From Arenicola marina (Eukaryota; Annelida; Polychaeta; Arenicolidae), in NCBI GenBank assembly GCA_964019135.1, contig OZ025263.1, positions 29,883,639-29,947,638 on the forward strand: a stretch of DNA of 64,000 nt, read 5' to 3'. The notes under the pieces were generated by a model that saw only the letters and a program-made list of their open reading frames with translations, did not search any database and was not told the origin of the DNA. How positions within the stretch are numbered: the first letter of the stretch is position 1; the number at the start of each line of letters is the position of its first letter. The translations under genes were made by a program, and so were the position numbers. Shown here in pieces: positions 55,500-64,000 of the stretch.

Positions 55500-55765
55500 C
55501 ATTTCTAGAAGCACGCTCTCACCATTGCTGGTGCCAACGGTGTGCCAGTCGAGATGGTTACATGCATGAAAATGTACAGGCGAGATCTCTGCTCCACGCA
55601 GGAGGAGGCTGATGTCCTTATCGCATAACATGCGATCCCGTCATCGATATCAGGCAAGGCTGTTTGTGTTGTGTGCGATGACACAGACGTCTTGTCCTGC
55701 TGGCCCACTTCTACAACAGCCACAACAAAGACCAGTGTGCTGCCCCAGTGATCATTTGTCATCTC
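55500..55765 (+). pseudogene. Fragment of a multi-copy invertebrate gene (EEADV / DDTDV motifs)
   Basis: In one frame QEEADVLIA is followed by a stop, then CVVCDDTDV; one base later the frame shifts to VLLAHFYNSHNK. The pair EEADVII ... SDDTDVFVLLxHxY is a signature I know from a large uncharacterised family in cnidarians, molluscs and fish, probably nuclease-like. Both a stop and a frameshift are present. Confidence 0.4.
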
Positions 55766-56691
55766 CAGTGAGCATTTGAAGGATGGCAGACCTTCTGGAG
55801 AAGTGCACAGTGGCAGTGGTGATCAGTGTATGCCCTCTCCAATGGTTTCATTCCATTGTATGTTGTTGCGATTCAGTTCAACGAATATCTCTATGCCGAA
55901 CTTACTACCGAAGGTACGTGATAATGAATATTAACATGGTACTATCAACATTTTCTGTGTCGTATCCTCAACGTCTGGTAAATAGTAAACGATGTTGTTC
56001 TTTTTTATTCACTATCTAATTGACTACCGCTTCTTGACATTTGTCCTGTCCATGTCGTTTTTTATTACATTTAGTCTTACTACTCGGACTCCAATATCAA
56101 TAAATTCGAAAAAGAAATCTTGAATTCTTGTAGAAACTGCCTATTGCCTCTTCTGTTGTGCGATGTACGTGTTAATGCACGAAAGGTTAGGAACGTGACA
56201 TCATATAATTCTCGCTTTAACGCACATTACGTGCAGTCCGAGAGTACTGCAATTACAGGATTGGGTAGTGCTAAATCAACCTGGCCACTGTTATGTACAG
56301 GGTGATAACTCGACATAGGGAAAAAGCAGTCAGCACGGCTATGGTGCTCCACTTGTCGACACGATTCAGCAAAATTGGTAGGGTTTGGGGCCAGATTCAT
56401 AACATTTTATGGAACTACATACTTCATGGAGGGGTCTGCCGATATTAGACATATATTTGTGTCCTATCGTTTCTTGTTTGGCCAACTTCTGCAACATACT
56501 TCGTGCCGCAATCGCTCCTCTCCTAAAGAGAACCGCCAATGACAATTGGTATTTGGGATCTGGTCCAATTCTTTTTCGGGATCACCTTAGAAAACGGGCC
56601 ATTCTATCTCTACCCCAGAGAGCAAAAGAGTCAGTAGAGTCTTTGCTTTTTCAAATCTTATCTAATAGTACCTCTGCTATCGACTCAAAAC
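55766..56691. other. Gene-less interval up to the DIRS-like element
   Basis: No domain recognised. A frame at 56409-56711 is open for 100 codons (RKRAILSLPQRAKESVESLL) but has no known relative. The left end of the DIRS-like element must lie somewhere here; no terminal repeat was identified. Confidence 0.3.
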
Positions 56692-57233
56692 ATGCCCAAA
56701 GTTGCGTCTAAACGGTCCAAGATGACACACAAAAGGACCGCTGATGTGGAGGCCGTGCTACGGGAGTCTACATCGTCAAGACGGTCACCAGCACAAACAG
56801 CGTCACCCGGACGCGGGCGCCACCCGGACGCGGGCGGAACAAGACCCCCGGCAGCCGTAGAACGACTACAACCACGCCCATCGACACCGTGGAATATCAA
56901 CCTTCTACTAGCGGACCTACGCCTGTCGATGGAATGCGTTCGCCGGACGCTACCGCCAAGCCGGGCAGACTGGCTAGGTTGGAGGCGGCTGTTCTCAGCC
57001 TGAGTGGCCGCCTACAAGCACTAGCCGGTCACCATCACGGCTCCCAGCCCGTCGGGGAACCGTCTCCGGTCGTCGACTCGGCGCCCCCACTGGCAACGCC
57101 ACCTACAACAACCCATCGTCCGTCAGGCGGCGCTCTACAGCAAGGGGTGTGGCCCCCGAGTGTGTGGCCTACCGCTTTAGGCCCAAGTGCAGCTGCAACG
57201 GAGGCCGGAAGCTTCAGTCGGCGGAGGCCCGGG
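56692..57233 (+). pseudogene. DIRS/Ngaro-like element, N-terminal part of Gag-like ORF1
   Basis: ATG at 56692 starts MPKVASKRSKMTHKRTADVE, a basic N-terminus, and then the frame shifts: the continuation (RLARLEAAVLSLSGRLQALA, a short coiled coil, then a Pro-rich stretch) is read from about 56889. The ORF breaks at 57233, where the LTR element is inserted, and resumes after 62404. At least two shifts are needed to connect the N-terminus to the downstream part. Assignment rests on the downstream Gag-like and RT sequences. Confidence 0.55.
57230..57233. repeat. CGGG target-site duplication, left copy
   Basis: CGGG immediately before LTR (57234); the same four bases follow the other LTR at 62404-62407. 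A 4-bp duplication is normal for Gypsy-type and retroviral integration. Confidence 0.85.
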
Positions 57234-58068
57234 TGTAAAATTGACCCCCGCGGACTAATTGGGGATTCAATTTATACTTTTAAATATTAATAATAATTCG
57301 TGATTTCATCTTCCAGTACTTCTCGTCTTCTCGTTGTGTTATGAGACATTTAAGATCCGTGCCAGGGCGTGTACGGCGTCTGGGCTTAAAGGAATAATGA
57401 GCAATGAGACTTCATGATCTTTATTCTTCAGTCCGTGTAGTTTTCTTCATAAATACAATATAATAGAATCGCCATGATATAACAGCGCGCACACTCGCAG
57501 GTGGCGGCTATGGCTTTGTGACCGACTGGCTAGCGTCTTCTTCCGAGTGGGTCTCGAGTCTCTCTCGCTGATCTCTTTTATAGGGCCCGCACGCCCACGG
57601 TCTATGACTCAGCAATATCAGCAATATCATGCTGAGTGAAGAATAAACCATTAGGAGTGAGAAGTAAAACCTTTGAGTGATCAATACAACCACTCTTTCG
57701 CCGGACAAGCGACCTTGGAACCTTCTTACACACAGCTGTCGGCCAATCAACGTAATAACAACCCGCCCATGGAAAGTGCTTACTTCCATGGCCCGATCCG
57801 ACCTTTGGGTCTTATCTCGCGGGCCTATACCTCCTCCTATACGTCGTTTATTATGTTGGGACAGCTGCAAGGCCAGCGGCGCGGCGAGATCTTGGCCAGT
57901 TGCCTGAGACTCTCTCAGTGTATATCCAGTATACGTGTGGTTACATGTTTATAGGCCAAGCCAAATAACACATCTACTTAAAGGCTTCATAAAGGCAAGC
58001 CAAATTGCTATCAAATAAAAGGCTTAATTAAACTAGTTAAAGGCTTAATGAGGAGCCAAGCCTTTACA
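57234..58068 (-). repeat. LTR (3' LTR on minus strand), 835 bp
   Basis: TGTAAAATTG ... GCCTTTACA. Compared with the other LTR it lacks 218 bases at 57629 and otherwise aligns end to end at equal length. It contains short tandem TAAAGGCTTAAT-type words at its right end. Confidence 0.95.
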
Positions 58069-58085
58069 CACCTCCCATACTCAAG
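58069..58085 (-). promoter_or_regulatory. Polypurine tract of the LTR element
   Basis: On the minus strand GAGTATGGGAGGTG stands directly against the LTR start; this is the expected place of plus-strand priming. Confidence 0.6.
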
Positions 58086-58608
58086 ATAAAAACAAAGTTT
58101 TTATCTATTACGATATACCACCATCAATCGTCAAAGGAGATATAGCTCCGGCGCAAAATAAATGCAAAGATAAATGATTAACACTGCAAGTAAATATAAT
58201 CGCACGACAAGTTAACAAAAACTTGTATCAAAGCACGCGTCCGCGTAACATTGGTGTAAACAAGTTCATGTACGATAAGTCAATAATTGCAACGCGTTCG
58301 CGTGACATAATTGAGTCCAAGTAGCAACGCGTTCGCGTGACATAAGTAAGTCCAAGTAAATACGCGATATAATTAAAATAATCGGCAAGCTATGTCCGAT
58401 TAATCATAACGTTGAACATCAATCAAAGCATCAAAGGTATATGCGATATAAGTAAAACAATCGGCAAGCTACGTCCGATTAATCATAACGTTACACATCA
58501 ATCAAAGCAAGGTGTGTTTTTCAACCAAACTATGAAGTCCGTACCAGCAGGGCGTTCACCCATAACTAGCCATTTAGGAAGCGTCATAACACCTGCTGTC
58601 GACAAAAC
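58086..58608. repeat. 3' untranslated region of the LTR element with internal short repeats
   Basis: Between the Env-like stop and the purine tract there are two copies of a ~75-bp block (about 58361-58436 and 58437-58509) containing CGGCAAGCTA-GTCCGATTAA, and three copies of ACGCGT(T/C)CGCGT-ACAT words (58234, 58293, 58327). No coding content. Confidence 0.6.
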
Positions 58609-60296
58609 TCAAGCGATACTGGTACTGGGCAGTTCAATATCAGTACCCAGCACATAACGCTTTGACATAACGTCAATTGGCTGAGTCTCCTCAGGTTGTT
58701 CATTCTGATTGCGTAAACCGATGTTTATCGCATCAGGGACATTCTCATTCGATACTTCAGACATCGAATGAGGGCGTTGCAAGATTACTCGACGAGCGTG
58801 GGTATTATAACGGGCATGGTAGGGCTGGCTAGGCGGAAAGGAGTGGGATCCCTTTTCTGTACGCTTCGGGACACGTTTGTGGAGCCAAGTGAGGGGCATG
58901 GGACAACGTCGCGTTTTGTAACAGTAGCAGGCCACAATAAAAGTGATCAAAAGGATAGCTAAGGTTAAGCTAAACGCATAAGTTACTTTGTTACGGCCGA
59001 ACGCATATGTCGGGACGAGTGAAACCTTGTCCAATGGGAGGAGAGCGTCTTCAGGTAGTAAACCTCCATCAATATTATCTAAAATTTGGAGAGCAATGTG
59101 CTCAGGTATCTTGAAAGTTAAATTCAAATCGAGCGTGCGATCAGGGTATGAGTAGGAAGCATTCGAACTGGCGTAGAAGATTGAATGAATGAACCAGTTG
59201 AGTCCGCGTAACACACAAGGACTATCCAAGGCGACCACATGTGTGCCTCGCGTCAGATTTACAACTCTCTCTGTCTGACCCGGGCAATGATAACGGGTCA
59301 ACTCACCACGTGTGGTTACGGCATAACGATTAGGACCAATTTCATCAATAGTTGTAGTAGAACTGACAGGTCTGATCTGGAAGGGGCATTTATCAATCTC
59401 TACGTTATTACGGTTGATCAGGCCACGTAGACAAGAATTGATTGGATACCGAAATACTGGAGTTAAATGGCAGATTATAGGGCGTTGACCTGTACACTTT
59501 GTGGGTTCAATGACATCACCTGTACCTGTATGCATCACAAACTTCTCAGGTACCTTCAACTCAATTGTGAGGTTTGAAATCGGACTATAGGGTACAGGCC
59601 ACGTTTTGACATGAAACAGGCGATAACTATTACGGTCTGATAGTGGTAACGAGGCTTTAAATAATACTCGCGACTCACTGACAAATACGGGATAAACGAT
59701 TACATTAGAATAATACCACAGTTCAGGCATTACTTCTAAATCGTATTGTCGGACAGCCTGCGCGATAACATTCAATTCCTTTACAGGTAAATTGGCATCA
59801 GTTAATCTACCCATTTCAACAGCAGTGCGTAAACGATTAAAATCATGCTGTTGTGTTTGATATATTAATACTAACTCTTCAATAACACCTAAGGTTAACT
59901 CAATCTGGAAATCGAATTCCAATTGTTCAACTCTCTCTTCGATACGATTAATTTTTCGAGCCAACTGTTCATTAACATAGGTAGCGATTTTGTTTACATA
60001 CTTCTGCAGTCGGTTGAGTTGCTTCCGGTTCTCGAGGACGTCTTGTTGAGTCTTGTTGACGACTGTCACCAGGTTGTCGACGACGTGGATGACCGCTTGT
60101 GAGGTGCGTCGAAACCCATAAGTATTGTCCATTCACCCGCCTGATGGCGGACGTCAGGAGTACTTGTAAGTAACACACCATCAGGTAATGATGTAATGTT
60201 CAACTCTCGAAACGCTGTCACTGTTGACAATCCAATCAGTAGCAAAGTGAAGCCACCGACTGAATTGCATCCATCTGCTCGTGGGTTGGTCGCCAT
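58609..60296 (-). pseudogene. Env-like membrane glycoprotein of the LTR element, one frameshift
   Basis: Minus strand. From ATG at 60296 a signal-peptide-like start (hydrophobic FTLLLIGLSTVTAF) and about 45 further residues lead to a frame change near 60125; the main frame 60132-58609 then has 507 codons. It shows a long heptad-rich helix just after the shift (about 60080-59900), an ectodomain with several cysteines and N-glycosylation sites, one strong transmembrane segment (about 59000-58930, FSLTLAILLITFIVACYCY) and a ~90-residue cytoplasmic tail. The layout is that of a retroelement Env/fusion glycoprotein, perhaps of the F-like kind carried by errantiviruses; the family is uncertain. No furin-type site was recognised. 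As read, the frame change separates the signal peptide from the rest. Confidence 0.65.
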
Positions 60297-60395
60297 CTTC
60301 TTTTGCTGCGTTCTTCTTCCCAGTCTACGTCTTCTTGTGAAGGAGTGAAGAACCGCTTGTTGTCTTGTAGCTTCAACCGCTTTGACTCAATATTT

Positions 60396-61310
60396 TTACT
60401 CCGCCGACGCGTCGTTGAAGGTCACCCGGCGAGTGACTGTCTGGTCGGGGTCGTCGGCCTGCGCCACCGTCACAGTCAGGGTGTCGCCAGCAGCGTGTGG
60501 CGGCGTCGTAGGGTGAGATGATTCTGCCCGGCGCTCCGGTTCCGGGGAGGACTCGGGGGAGTCGAACCCTTCTATCAAGGTCGGCCTGACCCGCCTACTA
60601 TAATAATCTGCAGTTGCGTGGTAAAAGACAGTATCTTGGGACCACGGGGGGTGGGGGCGACGGGAAGGCTGGGTACCGGGCCGATTAAATCGGGGGAGAC
60701 GGATCCCTCGCCCGAGCGCAGTTCTCACGTGATACCCGGCGTGCTGTGCTACCCCGACCTGATAATTGGTATTAGGCGGGCGATAGCTCCCGGGCGTATG
60801 GCCGTAACCCGGACGGGCGGGGGTTGAATATGCGGGCGGTGAGAAAAGCCCACGTCCGCGACCCGTCGAATGACCGTGACCGTACGGCCACGCGTAAATA
60901 CTCTCAAGAGGGGGGGGTGGAGTGCTACTCCGTGACACAATTTCTGGCACCGACGCCGACCTTACCAGCGGCGTGACCCGATTACTGGAGGGAGCGCTTG
61001 TACTGTTTACCAGGGGAGGGGGACGACCATTAAAAAAGACTGGGCGAGGAGTGATAATTGACGGTTCAAAAGAATGGCCCGGCGGTTCGCGCCTTTTTAC
61101 AGATAATGAAAACCGCTCAATCGGACCCTCCTTTGAAAAGTATTCATCAAATTTACCGCAGTCGTTGGTCAGTATCTCCCAACCGGTACTTACAGTATAG
61201 CGTAGCTCCACGTCCGGCAAATCACTCACGGCTCCGGCTGGTTCGATCCGCACGTGGTGACAGAGTCTGGTGTCCTCAACACTCTGGATGAGGGGAGGAG
61301 TGTCCGTCAT
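60396..61310 (-). CDS. Gag-like ORF of the LTR element
   Basis: 304 codons on the minus strand. ATG lies only 21 bases after the primer-binding site. An N-terminal ~75-residue folded-looking segment is followed by a long Pro/Ser/Arg/Gly/Tyr-rich region and an acidic tail. No zinc knuckle or major homology region was seen, and no protease. By position (first ORF after the PBS) it should be Gag or a Gag remnant; the sequence does not prove it. It could be the N-terminal part of a Gag fused or truncated by the deletion that removed pol. Confidence 0.55.
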   Translation of the reverse strand: MTDTPPLIQSVEDTRLCHHVRIEPAGAVSDLPDVELRYTVSTGWEILTNDCGKFDEYFSKEGPIERFSLSVKRREPPGHSFEPSIITPRPVFFNGRPPPLVNSTSAPSSNRVTPLVRSASVPEIVSRSSTPPPPLESIYAWPYGHGHSTGRGRGLFSPPAYSTPARPGYGHTPGSYRPPNTNYQVGVAQHAGYHVRTALGRGIRLPRFNRPGTQPSRRPHPPWSQDTVFYHATADYYSRRVRPTLIEGFDSPESSPEPERRAESSHPTTPPHAAGDTLTVTVAQADDPDQTVTRRVTFNDASAE

Positions 61311-61331
61311 GTCCGCTTGTCATTATCCATA

Positions 61332-61349
61332 ATCCTGGTCACGGCACCA
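61332..61349 (-). promoter_or_regulatory. Primer-binding site complementary to tRNA-His
   Basis: Minus strand TGGTGCCGTGACCAGGAT, one base inside the 5' LTR. Its complement ATCCTGGTCACGGCACCA is the expected 3' end of an animal tRNA-His with CCA added (18 bases). Confidence 0.75.
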
Positions 61350-61350
61350 G

Positions 61351-62403
61351 TGTAAAATTGCCCCCCGCGGACTAATTGGGGATTCAATTTATACTTTTAA
61401 ATATTAATAATAATTCGTGATTTCATCTTCCAGTACTTCTCGTCTTCTCGTTGTGTTATGAGACATTTAAGATCCGTGCCAGGGCGTGTACGGCGTCTGG
61501 GCTTAAAGGAATAATGAGCAATGAGACTTCATGATCTTTATTCTTCAGTCCGTGTAGTTTTCTTCATAAATACAATATAATAGAATCGCCATGATATAAC
61601 AGCGCGCACACTCGCAAGTGGCGGCTATGGCTTTGTGACCGACTGGCTAGCGTCTTCTTCCGAGTGGGTCTCGAGTCTCTCTCGCTGATCTCTTTTATAG
61701 GGCCCGCACGCCCACGGTCTATGACTCAGCAATATCAGCAATATCAGCCGGAACTACGGCGAATACCTCGTCTCCAGAGACGGGATGGATGTTGATGTTA
61801 CGCCCAAAAGTTAAAATTCCTCCCGGGCTCTTTAACGAGTTTATCCCGATCTATTTTCGTCTTAACAAAAATAAACAAGGTTACCGTGACCTTTCTGGCG
61901 AGAACCTGTTTACTGTTGGAGAACCATTACTCGTGCTGAGTGAGAGTTGGAGAACCATTACTCATGCTGAGTGAAGAATAAACCATTAGGAGTGAGAAGT
62001 AAAACCTTTGAGTGATCAATACAACCACTCTTTCGCCGGACAAGCGACCGTGGAACCTTCTTACACACAGCTGTCGGCCAATCAACGTAATAACAACCCG
62101 CCCATGGAAAGTGCTTACTTCCATGGCCCGATCCGACCTTTGGGTCTTATCTCGCGGGCCTATACCTCCTCCTATACGTCGTTTATTATGTTGGGACAGC
62201 TGCAAGGCCAGCGGCGCGGCGAGATCTTGGCCAGTTGCCTGAGACTCTCTCAGTGTATATCCAGAATAGGTGTGGTTACATGTTTATAGGCCAAGCCAAA
62301 TAACACATCTACTTGAAGGCTTCATAAAGGCAAGCCAAATTGCTATCAAATAAAAGGCTTAATTAAACTAATTAAAGGCTTAATGAGGAGCCAAGCCTTT
62401 ACA
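61351..62403 (-). repeat. LTR (5' LTR on minus strand), 1053 bp
   Basis: Same termini as the other LTR. The extra 218 bases are 61747-61964, and the sequence on both sides of the insert ends in TCA. The insert itself carries a ~28-bp tandem duplication (GGAGAACCATTACTC-TGCTGA). Confidence 0.95.
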
Positions 62404-62407
62404 CGGG
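62404..62407. repeat. CGGG target-site duplication, right copy
   Basis: Matches 57230-57233. Confidence 0.85.
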
Positions 62408-63262
62408 TGTAAACAATTATTTAGCAACAACTGGCATCCCGGCTGACCAACTCGCGAGTGTCGAAATCGTGTCTCTCCGCTTGAAACGGCACATTATCAT
62501 GGGTAAGGATGTGAAATTGGCATGTTTACTCACGAGCAGTTTCGTGCAGCCACCCGGCGATACCAGACACGTTATGGTGGGTGAAACGCTCACCATCAAG
62601 CCGATCACTGACACCCGGCTAACCAGAGGGCTGACTATCCAAGAGTTTGTGTTGGCCTTCACCATATACCGTAACATCATGTGCGAGGCCTATCCAAACC
62701 GGCGATCAGAGCTGGATTCCTACCTAAGGGATATTCTCTAAATGTCGTCACGATTTGGTGGGTCCAGTTTTTATGACTCTCATAAAGCCTTTTCCGCCAA
62801 AGCTGCCCCATTTTTGATTAATTATCAAACCAACGTGGACTGGTCGCAGAGGGATACTGAACTGTTCACCGCCATCTTCTCTGGACAAAGAGCAACATTT
62901 GCCAAGGCTGTGGTTCGGTGGCCAATTTTACTGAGTTTTGTCCTCAAGCTGTATCCAGACCAAAAGGATTTCAGGGTGCAGGACAGGCATCCAGTCTTTC
63001 TGACCGTAGTGGTAGGAAGCGGTACCATTTCAATGGCAGAGAAATTTGTAACAATTACAATGGCCCTATGGGTTGTTATCGCCATGCTTGCCAGTTGGCT
63101 CATGTGTGCCTGAAATGTAGGCAAGGCCATTCTGCCTTTACTTGTTCATCAGTCAATAAATCTACACCTTCATCCTCGAAACCGGTAACTGCAACATCAA
63201 CAACTCAAGATGTTACTGCTCCCTCTGGGGTAGCTAGTAAAGGAGGCCAGCGTAAGGTGTGA
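62408..63262 (+). pseudogene. DIRS/Ngaro-like element, C-terminal part of Gag-like ORF1
   Basis: Continues the interrupted ORF: NNYLATTGIPADQLASVEIV, LRLKRHIIMGKDVKLACLLT and IQEFVLAFTIYRNIMCEAYP, with a TAA at 62739-62741, then MSSRFGG and VDWSQRDTELF. A shift near 62895 leads to CQGCGSVANFTEFCP and then the nucleic-acid-binding cysteine array CNNYNGPMGCYRHACQLAHV/CLKCRQGHSAFTC. Stop at 63260. Such Gag-like proteins with CCCH/CCHC arrays precede the RT of tyrosine-recombinase retrotransposons. It is broken by one stop and one shift. Confidence 0.65.
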
Positions 63263-63289
63263 CAATCCAGCAAAGACAGCCTATCAAAT

Positions 63290-64000
63290 CCAGTATGTAC
63301 GCCTATTAATGTTAAAGCTTTAGCTAAAGAACTTGTAAATTACTCAGACAAACAATTTGTACATTATCTGATAACAGGTCTAACGGAAGGATTCCATACA
63401 GTTGTTATGGAACCGATAGCCTGTTCAACGGAGTATCCAAACTTGTCTTCCACTCGTCGAGCCCAGGATCTGTGACAACCCTTCTACTACAAGAATTAAC
63501 CAACGGCTATGTCACGGGGCCATTTGATCAACCTCCATTCCCCCTGTACAGGGTCAGCCCCCTTGGATTGGTCAAAGCTAAATACTCCAGCAAGAATAGA
63601 CTTATGTTGGACTCATCGGCCCCCCCACGATAATCCTACGTAACCTAGCATCAATTGCCTTATTAATAAACAGGACTATTCTCTCTCATATGTGAAAGTG
63701 GATGATGCTATCAGGAAGATCCAGGAGTTTGGACAAGGTGCCCTGCTATGTAAATTAGACATCACAGATGCATTTAAACTTATGCCATGCCATCCTGGAT
63801 TATATCACTTGTATGTAGTGAAAAAAGTATTATTTCAACAGATTAACTTTTGGATCACGGTCTAGTCCTAGGATTTTTGATACAATGTCTCAAGCTATGT
63901 GCTGGATTGCCATCCACAACTATGGAGTGGACTGCATATTTCATCTCCTTGATGATTTTCTAACAGTAGACCACCCCCAAGCATGTGGGGAAAGAACAAT
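63290..64000 (+). pseudogene. DIRS/Ngaro-like reverse transcriptase, partial and frameshifted, runs off window
   Basis: In successive frames: NVKALAKELVNYSDKQFVHY and LITGLTEGFHT; then LQQELTNGYVTGPFDQPPFP-like content in another frame (63480-63560); SINCLINKQDYSLSYVKVDD; ALLCKLDITDAFKLMPCHP (RT motif A, Asp); and near the end WIAIHNYGVDCIFHLLDDFL (RT motif C with LDD). The LDD core and linker style fit the DIRS/Ngaro RT rather than Gypsy. RNase H, methyltransferase and tyrosine recombinase would lie beyond the window. At least three shifts. Confidence 0.7.

Larger units (their letters stand above)
57234..62403 (-). mobile_element. Complete LTR retroelement with Gag-like and Env-like ORFs but no pol
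   Basis: Bounded by direct LTRs (57234-58068; 61351-62403) starting TGTAAA and ending TTTACA, and by a CGGG target duplication. Orientation is minus: the primer-binding site adjoins the 61351 LTR and a purine tract adjoins the 58068 LTR. Between them, in order on the minus strand, are a Gag-like ORF (61310-60396) and an Env-like ORF (60296-58609). Only ~100 bases separate them, so protease, RT, RNase H and integrase are absent. About seven substitutions were spotted between the LTRs over 835 aligned bases, so the insertion is recent. It lies inside a DIRS-like element. It must have been mobilised by enzymes of another copy. Confidence 0.9.

Noticed and set aside
56889..57290. The last residues of this frame after 57233
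   Set aside because: They are read into the LTR and do not belong to the DIRS-like ORF.
58768..59430. Plus-strand frames inside the Env region
   Set aside because: Shadows of the minus-strand Env-like frame.
61789..61974. 61-codon frame in the extra 218-base LTR block
   Set aside because: Short, inside an LTR, and no domain; kept only as part of the LTR.

Overview
This window is from an animal nuclear genome, most likely a lophotrochozoan and probably a mollusc. Genes have GT-AG introns with phase-consistent exons, coding density is low, and retroelements and satellites take up much of the space. The clearest host gene is a huge cell-surface receptor with CUB, C-type lectin, LDL-receptor class A and leucine-rich repeats in front of a seven-helix rhodopsin-type core. 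That architecture is known from the Lymnaea GRL101 receptor and its relatives. No bacterial features (operons, ribosome binding sites, CRISPR) and no tRNA or rRNA genes were seen. All calls were made by reading the sequence; no database search was run.

Layout. 1-10 kb: the end of a trefoil-domain exon, a cysteine-rich exon, a ~0.9 kb inverted-repeat element, then the two giant exons of the receptor (1984/2126-4752 and 5020-8289). The exon phases allow all of this to be one gene. 10.5-15.0 kb: a 4.5 kb satellite of ~20-bp units with higher-order duplications. 15-22.5 kb: two 5'-truncated minus-strand LINE copies (RT plus RNase H, tail of AATCA repeats) around a decayed PHD-finger gene. 22.5-33 kb: mostly minisatellites (19, 39, 57 bp), a 1 kb polypyrimidine tract, poly-G runs and dispersed repeats, with no convincing gene.

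33-46 kb holds a tight cluster of genes from families that tend to be multi-copy in aquatic animals: a four-exon gene with a ParB/sulfiredoxin-like motif, a SAM-like plus HECT ubiquitin-ligase gene of the G2E3-like type (two frameshifts), an opposite-strand integrase-core gene that is broken (stop codon, missing catalytic Asp, in-frame Arg-rich expansion), and an HMGXB3-type transposase-like gene with small symmetric exons. Two palindrome-rich AT elements bracket the HECT/integrase pair. 46.7-49.7 kb is a PIF1-like helicase whose coding exon is interrupted by a third LINE copy with a clear target-site duplication. 53-55.3 kb is a degenerate MULE transposase, itself cut by another LINE 3' fragment.

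The last 8 kb is a nested pair. A DIRS/Ngaro-like retrotransposon (Gag-like protein at 56.7-57.2 kb, resuming at 62.4 kb and running into RT at the window edge) is split by a complete minus-strand LTR element (57234-62403). This element has a 4-bp CGGG target duplication, a tRNA-His primer-binding site, a polypurine tract, a Gag-like ORF and an Env-like ORF, but no pol. It is the most unusual structure here: a young, env-bearing, pol-less retroelement. Several genes carry single-base frameshifts near homopolymers, so some breaks may be assembly errors rather than decay.
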